A program made the position numbers and the translations under genes. The notes under the pieces are model-generated. The model searched no databases. It saw only the letters and a program-made list of their open reading frames with translations, and had not been told where the DNA came from. Positions 45,201-57,533 of a DNA stretch of 64,000 nt are shown one piece after another. The stretch lies in contig KV748176.1 in the NCBI GenBank assembly GCA_001692895.1, positions 2,666,001 through 2,730,000 on the forward strand, written 5' to 3'. Within the stretch, counting starts at the first letter, position 1; the number at the start of each line of letters is the position of its first letter. Source of the DNA: Cenococcum geophilum 1.58. Taxonomy: Eukaryota > Ascomycota > Dothideomycetes > Gloniales > Gloniaceae.

Positions 45201-47080
45201 TTAAAGACTTTGTTACTAAAAGGATTACTTTAGCCTATTACGGCGCCTTCTTAGTAGGAAGAAAGTTTAACCTTAATAGTTAACTTAACGACAGTAAGCT
45301 AAAATTAGGCAGAATACGTAATATTAGATTATATAGGAAGAACTTACCTCCGCTATCTTAGTCGATCCGTAACCTTAATATATATCCTTTTTAAGATTAG
45401 TTCTAAGAAGCTTAGCGAGCTCATTTTCAATCTTATTATTAAATAAGGTCGTTTTAAGAAATAGATAAGAAGCACGTAAAGGGACAGCAGGTCCTTAGCT
45501 TAATATAGGTATTCGTCTATAAGATAGACAAGCACGGATTTCTCCAGAAATATAAGGCACGCTTAGTAGTCTACGGAAATTAACAGGCCCTAGGAGACCT
45601 ACCCATAAGAGCTACTATATTAGCTAGTACGACCTTCCGAACCCTTATAGCGATTACTGCAAAATTTAACCTAGAGACGATATAGATAGATACAGTTAAT
45701 GCGTTTATCCATTACGATCTTAATAAGGTCGTCTATATAAAGCTACCGCTAGGGTTTAATAAAGGAAAAACAGACAAAGTACTACGCTTAAGAAAAGCCC
45801 TATACGGACTATAACGATCACTACTATTATAGCAGAAGAATCTTACGAGCTTGTTAAACGAATTAGGTTTTAAAGAAGTACCTTAGGAGCCGTGTGTTAT
45901 GCTAAAAGGTGGAATAGTCGTCTTCTTCTATGTTAACGATATTGTCTTCTGCTACTAAAAGATAGATAAGAAGAAAGCTTAAGAAGCAATTAAGGAGCTA
46001 AGCAAAGAATACTAGATAAGTACCCTTGGCGAGCTAAAATGGTTCCTAGAAATCTATATACTACGCGATCGTAGCCAGAGGCTCCTATAGTTATCCCAAG
46101 AAGCCTATATTAAGAAGATAGCTAACCAGTATAAGATAGATCTTAGAGGGCGTCTTCTAGACACTCCTATAGCAGAATCGGAACTCCTCCCTACCGATTA
46201 CCGTATAATCCGTCTGACGCGTCCGTCCCCTAATATAGACCTATTAGTCCGTCCTATATCCCTACTAGCCTCTACAATACTATATTAGAGAAAATTGGGT
46301 TTAGTACTCTATATAGCTACTACAACGCGTCCGGATATTGCCTTCGCAGTATTACGGCTGGTAAGGTTTAATTAGAACCTAAGCTAAGAGCATTATCAAG
46401 CGGTAGAAAGAGTTATCTAGTACCTATATAGCACGAGAAGCAGAGTAATATGCTATAGAGAAGATAAGGAAGGAATAAACGGTAGAGGGAGAGATAAAGG
46501 AATACGCGATAAAGGACGAGACAACGGAAGAGACGGTGCGTAATTATTTATCTATACTAGCGACGCATTATTCGCGGATAACTCTATTAATAGAAAGAGC
46601 TTGTAAGGATATATTATAAAGCTATTTAGGGGGCTAATCGCCTAGAGAGCAAATAAGTAGGGTATGGTTACGATATTAAGTATAGAAGCCGAGTTATTAG
46701 CCCTATTACAAACAGTAAAGGAAGCTATCTTTATTAGCAGGCTGTTTAAAGCAATAACGCTACGCCTAAATAAGCCCTTAATTATTAAATGTGATAACAC
46801 CTAGACGCTCTAACTAATTACAGAAGATATGGTAAAGCTAATTATAAAGCTTCAACACATTAATATCTATTAACACTAGCTATATTAGAAATATATAATA
46901 AGACAAGTATAATTTTAATAGATAGCGACGAAGGAGGTAATCGCCGATAGACTTATAAAGGCCCTGCCCAAGTAGAGGTTTTAAAGCTTCGTTAATATAA
47001 TTGGAATGGTGGATATTAAGGAGCGGCTAAATAAGGAGAAGTAACTAGAGGACTTAAGGGACAGTATTAGAGCAAGACGG
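42280..47080 (+). pseudogene. Copia polyprotein, RIP-degraded
   Basis: Gag lies at about 42280-43080, then a mutated zinc knuckle near 43130-43185 (ACERQGYLLWDY.CLFKEK). The protease core reads LNLGTTFYIFNNLSRF near 43435-43480. Integrase lies at about 43900-44500, with LRLGYLGP, KAHAGFV and the catalytic region TIRLDNELGKRR. A GAG-type linker follows. Reverse transcriptase lies at about 45510-46200, with KARLVVYGN, DTVNAFIHYDL, KLPLGF and YVNDIVF at 45929-45949 in place of YVDD. RNase H lies at about 46530-46990, with YTSDALFADN, SIEAELLALL and DNT.TL.LI. An insertion of Gly/Arg/Asp-rich repeats lies at 46450-46530. Many TAG codons make it non-functional. Confidence 0.88.
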
Positions 47081-47136
47081 AAGGATTTAGATAAGATTAC
47101 GGTTTAATTAACGCATTAATAAGCACGAGAAGGGTT

Positions 47137-47235
47137 GCTAAGGCGCTAGCCGTAAGCGAGCTAATAGCGATTTTCCATCCCAGGGATGGAAAATCCTAAT
47201 TGGTTGGCAGAAGTTGGCAGAATTTGGCAGGAAGA
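47137..47235 (+). repeat. Module shared with the other copia and with the 57-63 kb gypsy LTRs
   Basis: GCTAAGGCGCTAGC at 47137, a 25-nt perfect palindrome at 47170-47194 (arms ATTTTCCATCCC/GGGATGGAAAAT), then GTTGGCAGAA and TTTGGCAG repeats. The flanks, without the palindrome, are present in inverted orientation in the LTRs at 57094-57303 and 63004-63213. Confidence 0.8.
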
Positions 47236-47276
47236 TGGTTAGCTTTGACCTCAAAGAGCTTGAAGCTAAGGGGATG

Positions 47277-47464
47277 TGTTAGATAATCTGTATTCTCTAG
47301 AGGCGTAGACCGTGCACAAGTTACATACATAAGTTACGTGCAGTGTAAACCTCTTTATCTGAGCCCGAGGGCCCTAGGTCCAAAATCAAAATTAAGACAT
47401 CTATAAGATCATTAATTAATTAACCCATTTCATTAATAAACAGCTTAATATAAGTTTCGTAACA
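47277..47464 (+). repeat. 3' LTR of the plus-strand copia
   Basis: Pair of 41781-41968, RIP-mutated at CpA/TpG sites. Confidence 0.93.
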
Positions 47465-50400
47465 AGTGTCTAGGTCTATAATAAGACCTTTACGGCCATC
47501 TAGTTATCTAGGTCCTATTCGCGCCTTATAAAAGCGTCTGCATAATTAGTGGCGCCTAGCCTATATATAATTAGGAAGTTAAACTAAGATAGGATATTCG
47601 CTTAGCGCGCCTGCCGGGCCGTAAGGGCTTTTGTTATTATAAAATATTCTAAGGCCTTATAATCTAAAACCACTTAGATAGGTTTGGGGGTCCCTTTTAG
47701 CTATACTCGCCAGTGCTAAAAGCTATAGATAATAGCCAATATTTCTTTATTATAAATTAGGTAGTTTAGCTTAGTATTTACTATAGTCTTTAAGTAGTAA
47801 GTAATAGGGTGCTATTCCCTATCCGTCTACTTCTAGGAATAAACGCCAGCAATAATACTATCTAAGGCATCCGTTTCTAGCATTAAGGGCCGTTTTAGGT
47901 TAAAGTAGGTGAGTAAAGGAGTAGAGACTAGCCGTTTTTTAAGTTTATTAAAAGCCTGCCTATATATGGTGTTAAAGTAAAAGGGCTAGTCCTTTATTAT
48001 AAGGCGGCTAAGGAGCTAAGTAATTCTGCTGTAGTTTTTAATAAAGTATTAGTAGAAGTTATAAAAGCCTAGGAATAACTATATCCCTTTTACGGTCTAT
48101 AGTGGTTCCTATTAATTAATTATAGCCGTTTTTTCTGGGTCTACCTTAATTCCGTCCGTACTAATAATAAACCCTAAGTACTTTATTCGCTTTATACTAA
48201 ACTCTAACTTCTTAATATTAGCCTGGAGGCTAGTATTACGGAGTTGTTATAGGACCTTATAGACGTGCTCCTTGTATTCTAACTCGTTTTTAAAGTAAAT
48301 TATAATATTATCTAGGTAGGCTATATAAAAGTTATTAAGGTAGTTAAAGAGTATATCGTTTATATATTGTTGGTACGTAGCAGGTCCATTAGTTAGTCTA
48401 AAGGGGAGTACTTTATATTTATATAATCTGTATTAAGTCCGAAATATAGTAAGGTCTATAGATCTAGGGTCTATTTTAATTTAGTAGAAGGCTTAGTAGA
48501 TATCGAGCTTTATAAATACCTTAGCTCTATTTATTTAGGCTAGCGTCTTATCTAGTAAGGGTAGCGGATAATGGTCTTTATAGGTTATATTATTAAGCTT
48601 ATAGTANTTAATNCAGAAANAAAGTCCTCTNTTTAGCTTTTTTATAAAGANAATAGGGGAGGTAAATAGGGCCTAACTAGGCTTAATAAACCCCTTTACT
48701 AGGTTGTCCATAATATACTACTTAGTGGCCTATAATTCGGTAATAGATTGTTTATAAAGGGGGGTATAGCTAAGGACGTTTTCCTTATCTGGTTTAATCT
48801 TAATCTAATAGTTATACGGTTAGTAGGGTAGGAGCATATTAGATACTGCCTTAGAGAATACGTCCTTAAACTCTTAGTACTAATAGGGTAGTTTCCGTTC
48901 TACTAGCTCCTTATCTATAAGCTTATTCTCCTCTTAGGCCAGGGTCTCTTTTTCTTTAATTATTTAATTAATTTTATATAAGCTAGTTATAAAGGTAACG
49001 GTATCCAGCTAAACTAAGTTTTAGTAAAATCCTATAGCGCCAATATAGCAGATATTAACTGGTGGGAGGTCCATAGGTTTTTTTACAGATATTCGTTAGG
49101 CTGTATTTTGTAGTATAGGGTTTATAGTCTTCCTTAGCTCGCGTTTTATTTTCCGTAAGTTATCCTTCTAGTTTATTAGTTTAGTATACCGCCCAATGTT
49201 CCTAGCCTTCTATTATAGCTGTATAGGGCCTAGGTTCTCTACCGGGGACTTAAGTAGGTCACTATTAACTTCCTAAGTCTGTGGTGCGGATGGCGTAATA
49301 TAGGTAGCTTAGGGGCGGCGTAGTATACGGATCTGTTGTAGGTTAAGCTATACATCCTTCTTAAAGGCCTGGTCTCTACGTATAGCATCGGCCTAGTAAA
49401 TAGTATCAATTTAGGGTTATACTAGGTTTTCCATTATAATGCTAATTTCTTTTATAAAAGAAGGGGTTAGGGGTAAGGTTTTGGGCTAGATAAGCCGTCT
49501 ACTTTATATATTAAGCTATAAGCCTAAATAGGCTAGCTATTTCCTCCCTAAGATTATATTATAGCTTCTAAGGTCCATAATTAGGAAGGGGACGTTATAT
49601 TACCTTCGCCCATTAACGCGGAGATATATTCGCAAAATACTCGTAATAGGTTACCCTACCCGTCTATTATACCCGTAAATAGGAATTAGTTTAGGTAGGT
49701 CTTCTATAGGTATATTAAGAAAGTTAGCTAGCTTTATAGCATACTAGGTATTAATTAGGGTAAAGGCATTTGCTCTAGAGTTAGCTAAGGCTAAGGTTAA
49801 AACTTAATATCTATTATAGAATAAAGTGTAAGGGATAGTGCAGCTTCTTCTACTAACTAGCTAACCTAGATCAATATATAACATATTAATCCCTTTTAAC
49901 TCTAAAGAGGAGTCTTTCTTTAGGGTTCCTTTTTTTCCAACTTTATACTATCCTCCTAGATTAATAAAACCTTGTCCGCTTTTACCTTTATTAAGTAGTT
50001 CCTTATAAGGTGGCCCTTTTAACCATATAAGAAGCAAGCCCCTTAATCACTAAGGGCCTATATACAGGGGTTGCTATAAATAGGCCGAGTAAGCGCTTAG
50101 CCCGTGGTAGGGCTAGCTACATAGCTAGTCGCTAGGTTGGCGGCCGGCGCAGTAGGCGTTGCGGGTTATACTAGGGTATTATAGGCCGTTCTTGCATTAC
50201 TTATAGCTTAATTTAGGGGATTCCTAGCCTTTATCTAGTTAGATTATACCTTAATTTAACGGAGGCCTTAGTTAATAGCCAGGCAATAGTCTATAAGTTC
50301 TTTTAATATCTATACAGTAGTAAAAGCTAGTAGTACGGCCCGCTATAGGTCTAAGGTGAGCTTATTAAAAAGGTCTAGAAGTAGGTCTTCCTAGGGAATC

Positions 50401-51208
50401 TAGGCTTGTCTGGCTAGGTATAAGAAGCGGGTCTAAAAGGCCAAAAAAGTCTTCGTTATTTTTATATTTAGACTTTTATAGCTAAGGCAGGCGTTTTATA
50501 CCCTAAAAGGGTCCTTATAGATAGAAGATAGGTAGTTAATTATTTCTTCTTTAGAGAGGAAGGGCTCTGCTAAGTCCTAGGCGTATCACAGACGTAAATA
50601 CGTCTGTATATCTCCGCCGGTACGGCCGAAAACGTAGGCTATTTTGGCTTAAGTAGTAGGGAAGTAGTCCGCATTAACTTTAAGCTTATCCTATAATTAA
50701 AGCTTCTAATTATTAAACGTAGGGTTGGCTCCATCTATAAGTAACGGAGGGTCCGCGACCTTTACGGACCGTAATAATCCTAATACTATACGTTAGGCTA
50801 GGGCCTTAAGGACTATAGCAAGTCTATTTAATAGGTCCTTGCTAGATATAGGGGTGCTTCTAGTTTTAAGCAGTTCTTATAGCCGTTTAATTTTAGTATT
50901 AGCTGCTGCGAGCTTTACTTAAGGGGTTAAGATATTAATTGTTTCTTCATCTAAGGCGTTTGCGGGTCCTATAGCTGCTTTACCTACTACTATATTTCAT
51001 GGCATAGTGCTAGGGTATTAGGTAATTTTAGGTAATTTTTTTAGGGGTTCTAGTCTATGCGTATCTTATAGGTCCTTTCCTTAGGGTTCTGTTCTTTTCC
51101 TTTAGGTTCTGTCCTTATAGTCCTAGTAATGTCCTTGTCCTATTTATAGTCCTATAGATATATTTAAGTTCCTTTTTAGGAAGAAAGGGTGGTTTAAGCT
51201 TTAGATAA

Positions 51209-51433
51209 TGTTAGCGACTTAGTTAATTAAGGCATGAGTACGGTATAAGGGACGTGCAAGCCTATATAATTGGATTGTCTATAAACGAGAATCTAAAGCT
51301 AAAGAAAAGGAAAGAAAAGGATAAGTAGCAACGCGAGGAGTTATATACGATCCCTAGTTACGTAAGAGTTACGTAAGCCCTGCGTCTACTATAACGTCTA
51401 CCATAGCTGCCGCTTTCTGCTAGTGCCGTAATA
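51209..51433 (-). repeat. 5' LTR of gypsy copy 2
   Basis: Pair of 37505-37729, 225 bp. Confidence 0.93.
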
Positions 51434-52545
51434 TAAGATAAAAAAAAGCCTAATATAATAACTTAAGAACGAGATAACGTAATTTAGGATACTATATTAT
51501 TGCTATACGGCAATAAATATAATATAAAAAATAAGTAGGTAACCTATATTCGGAAGCTAATCTATAATCGCATTAATGTTATCCTTATTTTATAAACTGG
51601 CTTTAGTAAAAGCCTTATTATATAAGTAATTTTAATCCTTTATAAAAATACTATATTGCTAGTATTTCTTCCTCTAAATAAGATTGCAAAAGAGCAAGTT
51701 CAAAAGGTTAATTAGATTGATAGTAGTGCACTACTCCTTAATGCTAACATTAAGGATATAGATAAAGCGCTTAAGAATATAAGAGCCGGCCTATATACCT
51801 ATATCTTTATTAGTTCTAAGCTTGCCAGTATACTATCTTTCCGTAATCTGCTTAAAGACCCTAAGTTTAAGAAGTAATTGGCCTTAGTTGTTATTAATAA
51901 AGCTTATCTTATTATATAATAGGGCAAGAAGTTTTACCCTAAGTATACGCAGCTATACTATATACGCAATCTAATTAGAAGCTCAGTTCTATAGTTTGCC
52001 TATTTTATAACTTTAGATCTAGAAACATTAAAAATAGTAAAGAAGTCCTTAGGCTTTAATAACACTAGTATATACCTTAAGCAGACTTCTATTTCCCGCA
52101 GAGAGCTTATCTTTTATCTTAGCTAGATACTAAAGAATACAATTACTAAATATACCTCGCTCCGTTTCCTTCTTAATAAGGCTATTAATCCTCTAACTAT
52201 TAAAACATATATTAATCCTACTATCTTTTAGGGAGGGAGCTGCTTAGCTACTCCGCATAAGATTCTAAAAACTATTATATTCTTTAATACTAAAGCCTAA
52301 GCTATAGAGGCGCATAGAAGCATATTTAAGTACCTATAGCAGCTATATCTAGCTTAATATACTAAGAATATTACCTACTTAATTATGGCCGTATTCTATT
52401 AAACAATCTTATTATTTAGTAAGAAGTTAATACTAGCTAAGTTTAGGAAACTAGTACAGTCTTTTAAGATTTAAATTATCTTTACTATAGAGGCTGTTGG
52501 GACTAATATTAATCTTCCAGACATCCGCAGAGTGGTTATATATCT
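51434..52545 (+). pseudogene. RecQ/DEAH-type helicase core, RIP-degraded (telomere-linked helicase type)
   Basis: The plus-strand frame resumes from 37504. Walker A is readable at 51596-51613 as TGFSKS (expected TGFGKS). The DEAH box near 51888-51910 reads VVINKAYLI, each change being G-to-A or C-to-T. A motif-III-like block FITLDLETL follows, then a helicase C-terminal lobe with KTIIFFNTKAQAIEA and GTNINLPDIRRVVIY near 52497-52540. This is a RecQ-like superfamily 2 helicase. In fungi, multicopy RecQ-like genes of this kind lie next to telomeres, which would explain why it was seen by RIP. The gene is split by gypsy copy 2 and again by a foreign-looking segment at about 52546. Confidence 0.75.
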
Positions 52546-52939
52546 ATCTCTCGCACGGCACGAACAGGTCATAGTCCATTTCAAATATATCGATTGTGGG
52601 GGGTGCAGGCCTATAGGGCGGGATCCAGGCGATATCCTAGCGTTTATAAGGCTTTTTAGGCCTAAACTTCGGAGATCTGGCCTGAATCCTACCCGGTGCC
52701 CCTAATGGGATAGCCCGCCGCTAGACCTAAACAGGACTGCAAGTAACTAATCTAATGTACATCGTAAGGGGGGTGGGTGGGTGAAAAGAACGACCTATTG
52801 AGTGCAGTTGCAAGCGATGATGTTATTGACCGTGTTGAACATCTGGTTGAATACCTAAGTTGCAGGGTTTTCGGCCAAGCAATGTATAGACACGTGACAT
52901 ATAATACCGGCGCCTAAATAATATTTCTCTTTTCTTTTA
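52546..52939. other. Non-RIPed 394-bp segment inside the helicase pseudogene
   Basis: Between helicase motif V (RRVVIY) and motif VI (QRGG.ASRD) lies about 394 bp of balanced composition, quite unlike the flanking RIPed sequence. It ends TTTCTTTTACAG, a good 3' splice site. No inverted repeats or target duplication are clear. It could be an intron, a late insertion or gene-conversion tract. It contains a GGGTGGGTGGGTG run at 52770-52783. Confidence 0.5.
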
Positions 52940-54084
52940 CAGCGTGGCGGTTAAGCTAGCCGCGATAGTAAAAGGGCTAAAGTAATCTTTCTATTTAAAT
53001 ATTGGTGCTTTAGCAAATAAGACCTACTTCTATAGTTAAAGCTAAGGGCAATACACCGTTTAAATTCTTATTAATAATAATAGTCTTACGTACTATTATC
53101 CCACCCTTCCTCTACCTTTTAACTATTACCATTACGCGGATCCCGATCACCATTAGTTAACTCTATAAATTTAGATAACTTGCTAGCCAGTAACACCACC
53201 TAGTTAAAGCGGGAAGGTAAAAAGAAAGACAAGTAGAAGCGTATAGAGATAAGAGATAAGTTTTTTTAGCTATATAACAATTACAAGTATATTAAGGAAA
53301 CACTATATAAGTATTTCGCCGAGCTTAACGCTTTAATTGCTGTTAATACCGATAAAGGCTCCTGCTGTAGTTACTGTAATAACTCCCTTTAGTTAAGAAC
53401 GCCTAAACGTAAAATATATAATAAGAAGGGGGCAAATTTAGATATAAAAAAGAATTATATCCTTAAGAGACTTTAGACGTAGGCTTAGGCATTAGTAATA
53501 CCTATAGCTATTAGCAGATCTGCTCTATTTCTAATATATTACACTATTGCCGTTCTATATACTATAATATATTAAATAGCATGTTAGTTCTACCTAATTA
53601 CTATACGCGAACACCTTAATAACTATATAAATAAATGGGAACACGCAGATCTACTATCTAAGAGCCTATAGTAGGAGCTATATACGGCCGATCTTAAATA
53701 TAATTATATACTATACCCATCTTTATAGGGTATAGATGCGATATTTAGGATTTCTAGTGTTAATCCAACGCTAAGCTAGAGTTAAACTTTATTAATTAAC
53801 CCCCTGTTTAATGCTGCTATATCTACCACTACTACTAGTTAAGCTATATTAGTTATTACTATATCCGTTATATAACCGCGGCTCTCTTTAAGCCTACCCC
53901 CGCGCTAGTCTCCTCTACGCAATACTTAGGTACTATTACCTATAAGTTATAGCCTATTAAGCTTATAAAGTCTAAATAATGTATTTAGAACATACTAGAT
54001 ATAAGGAAGAGAAAGAGGTTTTAGTTATTATCGCGGTTATAAAGGGTAAAGTAAGCTGTTTCTATTCTAATAATATTTTAATAA
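52940..54084 (+). pseudogene. C-terminal part of the RIP-degraded helicase
   Basis: Opens with motif VI QRGG.ASRDSK at 52940-52970 (expected QRxGRAxRD) and continues to about 54080 with a mixed tail. It includes a CCSYCNN block near 53360-53385 that resembles a zinc-binding pair, and a Lys/Arg-rich run near 53210-53250. The end is placed where the frame loses coherence. It belongs with 51434-52545. Confidence 0.6.
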
Positions 54085-54700
54085 GGTTAATATAAAATCT
54101 AAATAAATATAAGTAGATCCTAATTTGGTCCAATAAATGTAAGTAGATTTTAATTTAGTTTAGATCCTTAATTCTAACCTTAATAAGCAATTATATACTT
54201 ATTAGAGTAAACTAAAGAAAGCGTTTTAGGAGCATATTTGCTAACTTTTTAATAGTTAAGCAATTTTAATACTTCCTACCTTCTAGCCTTTATTTTGCGT
54301 CCTATATATATTCTACTAAGCCCCTTTACTAATAAGCTGTTTAATATATATATATAGTGGTATATAGGGAGCTGTGGCTTTATAGCTGGATTAATATTAC
54401 TACCGTTATAGGCAGTGTAGAAGGCAAAGCCTAACACTAAAAAATAATACTTAATTAAGTATTATAAATAAAAGAATAGAACGGTTTAAGTTATACTAAA
54501 GAAGTCGTTAATTAATAGAGGGTAGAAGAGAAATTATATTAAGGTAAGGTAAGGTTAAAATCTAAGCTCTTATAATATATATAACCCTAAGCTTTATATA
54601 TATAATAGGAAAATAAACCAAAATAACTAAGGGGCATTTAACACCACTATATTACCTCCCCTACCTAAAACGTTGTCCCCCTAACGTTTCCTTATATTTT
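54085..54700. other. AT-rich intergenic, RIPed
   Basis: No readable frame. TATATATA runs at 54338-54357 and 54577-54602, and C/G-rich homopolymers around 54647-54730. Confidence 0.4.
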
Positions 54701-57088
54701 CCTTAATAGGTAATAAATCCCCCCCCCTAAAAAAAGATACCCTAACGCCTAACGCTTCTCTAACTTCTTTAAAGCTGCCTATACTCCCTCCTTAATTATC
54801 GCCTCCGCTTTTCCCGTATTATCCTTATCTATAACACCTTCTACTTTAAGTTCTACGCTTATATCCTCTTACGTATTAATAGCATTAGCTTAAAGGCTTA
54901 AAGACACTCTTTTCTAAATAGTAGCTATTTCCGCTTACATTTTCTTCTATATAGGAGATTATAGAACGCTAGAATTAATTGCCTGCTCTTTTAAGGTAGC
55001 ACTATTTTCCGAAATTAGTAAAGGCGTTAGGCGGTATAATGCTACTAGTTTATTAGTACTTTTTAGGGCATTAATAAATGCTAGTAAATGTTTAAAAGTA
55101 ATATCTCGGTAACTACCTTCTTTAAGCTTCCCCAGATCTATTAATTCCCGGTTAATTTCTATAGGCATTACTTCGTTAAAGATATTAGGGCCGAGGTCTA
55201 AAGTAGCAGTTTTAGTGTTTTAAGGTGTAGCAGCTCCGCCCCTGTCTTTAAAGTAACCTTTAGAACTACGATTAGTTAATAGGGAAGCGCTAGAGGCTCT
55301 ATTAACCAGGCCATCTTTACATTCTAGTTCCGAAATTAAGCCTTTAGGGTATTCTAGGTCATTCGGGACGCCTACGACCTTATTCTTTTACTAAAAAGTA
55401 AGACTTAATCCTAAATACTTCTCGCTTAAATTCTTTTAGCTCTTTAAAGCTGTTACGAACAGCCTTAGTAATATATGCCCTATATCTTTCCCCAAATGCT
55501 TTATATTTATTATTCTAGGTAGGGTTTAAGATTATCCGCTGTTCTGCCCTTACTTAGGGGTTATCCTATAAAATTCTCCTAATTAAAGCATTTAAAAGGG
55601 CACTCTTTACCTATAGCCGTATATAGGCCGGAAATTTATGCAAAGGAATATTAGTAACTTATTTACTAGTAGAAGTTAATACCAGGGAGAATGTATTTAA
55701 ATTTATCTATACAACCTCCTGCTAACTCTTAAGCCTAGGGATTTCTAATCTCTTAGTATTTGGTAGAATTGCGATTAAGTCTAGAGTAACAATTAAGCAG
55801 CTTAATGTTACTTAAGAGGCCCCTTACGTAATAGTAGCTTTTATAAACCGTATTTCTCTAGTTCTTAATATAATAGGCATTTAGTTAAGGCTAAATTTCT
55901 TAGTATTAGCTTTAGTCCAGGCCGCTTCCATATTCTTAATATATCCCCTACTATTAAGTTCCCTACGCTCTTAAAGCAAGTCTACCTATTCTAGTATATA
56001 CTAATATATTCTAGGTAGGAGTTCCGCATAAGACTAACTCCCCTTATTAATTAAGGAAACATAAGAGTAAAGCCAACTTTCTCTAGAATTTGGCCCTCCT
56101 TTATATACTTAGAGAAGATTAATATCCAAGTTCCGTTTTTTAGGGAGATAGCCATTAAGAAACTGGAGTGTATAGCTTAGATATATAATAAAATAAGTAG
56201 TATTATTAGTGCGTAAGGCCACTGTGTATTTATAGTGCTCTAGATCTATCTAAACCACCTACTATGATAAAGAATAATATATAGTCCGGAGGATACTATC
56301 TTTCTCTTCCTTAGCAGTTTTTCGTAAATAATATATATACATGTTAAACTCTTCCTTAAAAATGTCTAAGATTCCGATATCTTCCTACTATTTAAAAAAA
56401 TTGGCATGGTGGATTCTAAGTAAGTCCTATTTAAGTTCCCCCTTTAAGCCTAGCATAATATTTCTTGACTACTTAATAATCCTTAGGCCGTATAGTAGAA
56501 TAAGCGTAAATCCTAAGGGTATTATTTGCATACTTAGGGCGGCTATCCTTCTTAAACTAGAAATAAGAGCTTTTAGTCGTCTAGAGAATATTAATAGCAT
56601 TGTAGTTCTTAGAGACTAAGTGGGTTTGCAAATATAAATCTATAGAAGAAACACTGGCATCTAGTTCTAATAATTCTACTATTTTCTAAAGATGTATCTG
56701 GCATAATGCGCGGGCTTTTATTTTATTTCCCTGCTAAGCCGTAATAAACTATTATAAGATAGAAAAGACACCGCCCTTTAGTTCTTTCTTAGAATTAAGG
56801 GCCTTAATTAACTTAACTAGCGTTTTAGAATAATACGAGCATTTTATTTTTCGCTTTAGCCGTAGTCTCTTAATAATCTCTTCTTTGTTAGCTTTAGCAA
56901 TTATAGCTACATTTCCCTTTTTCCTACTAGCTCTATTAGAAGCTAGAAGTTCCATAGGCCCTATCTTTAGCTTCTTTCTTAGGGATTTCTTAGAAGTTTT
57001 TTTAGCCCTGCGTTTTTATGGGGAGCTAGCAATAAGGTTATCTTCTAAAGAGGTAGATCTATTAGACTTAGAGTTTTTACCTTTAGCT
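54700..57088 (-). pseudogene. Large unrecognised gene, 3' part, RIP-degraded (split by gypsy)
   Basis: The minus strand carries a long frame with modest stop density. Readable blocks include ASRKKGNVAIIAKANKEEII (56955-56880), KYANNTLRIYAYSTIRPKDY (about 56510-56450), ALRTNNTTYFIIYLSYTLQF (56218-56159), NSRESWLYSYVSLINKG (56093-56042) and EINRELIDLGKLKEGS (55160-55112). Tyrosine- and Lys/Arg-rich, no catalytic motif seen. The 5' end lies beyond the gypsy at 63219-63372. Total original coding length is about 2.5 kb. It could be a gene of another mobile element or a multicopy host gene; RIP shows it was repeated in the genome. Confidence 0.5.
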
Positions 57089-57093
57089 TTAGG

Positions 57094-57303
57094 TGTAATG
57101 GCGCTATTGCACGTTACCTGCCAAATTCTGCCAAATTCTGCCGACCTGCGATTGGCCCGCCTAAAGCTAGCGCCTTAGCGGCTCACCCTATATATTTGTT
57201 TATATCGGTCCTAGCAACCCCTTTTCCTTCTCTTTAGCTTAGTATCTTTGTAATATAGCATTCTATAAGCTTCGGTTTAGAGGCATTTATACGAGCCGTA
57301 ATA
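57094..57303 (+). repeat. 5' LTR of the plus-strand gypsy
   Basis: A 210-bp LTR containing an inverted copy (57149-57183) of the module found in both copia 3' regions. Confidence 0.93.
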
Positions 57304-57533
57304 TTATACTAAGCTTACCCTACCTTGCCTAGGAAGGCCTCAATAATATCCCACCCTAAAGAAACTTCGTCTGCAACGACGTATTAACGCGCTATACTTA
57401 GACACTAAAACAACTCTACATTACCTGGGAAGGCCTAGATAATATCCTACCTTATAAGCCAGACAGGACTGGACCTATACCCCCGGAATTAAAACTAAAG
57501 CATATAATACTAACGAACCTTAGGAAGCTAACA

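Larger units (their letters stand above)
41781..47464 (+). mobile_element. Complete Ty1/copia LTR retrotransposon inside gypsy copy 2
   Basis: LTRs of 188 bp at 41781-41968 and 47277-47464 begin TGT(C/T)AGATAATC and carry the perfect 5-bp duplication agtgt at 41776-41780 and 47465-47469. A purine tract (GCTAAGGGGA) precedes the right LTR. Without the element, gypsy sequence matches copy 1 at 16955-16970. The two LTRs differ only by C-to-T/G-to-A type changes concentrated in the right one. Confidence 0.95.
37745..51190 (-). pseudogene. Gypsy gag-pol, copy 2, RIP-degraded and split
   Basis: Same domain order as copy 1. Chromodomain (about 37850-38060), integrase (about 38350-39080) and part of the linker lie left of the insertions. 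RNase H (about 47500-47960), reverse transcriptase (about 48000-48780), protease, zinc knuckle (about 49960-50060) and gag (to about 50950) lie to the right. Ambiguous bases occur at 48607-48653 within RT. Confidence 0.85.
37505..51433 (-). mobile_element. Chromodomain gypsy (copy 2), complete but hosting two later insertions
   Basis: LTRs of 225 bp at 37505-37729 and 51209-51433 carry the 5-bp target duplication taaga at 37500-37504 and 51434-51438. Gypsy-derived sequence is 37505-39324, 41687-41780 and 47470-51433 and matches copy 1 throughout. It is interrupted by a hAT element and a copia element. The whole unit sits inside the helicase gene. Confidence 0.95.
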
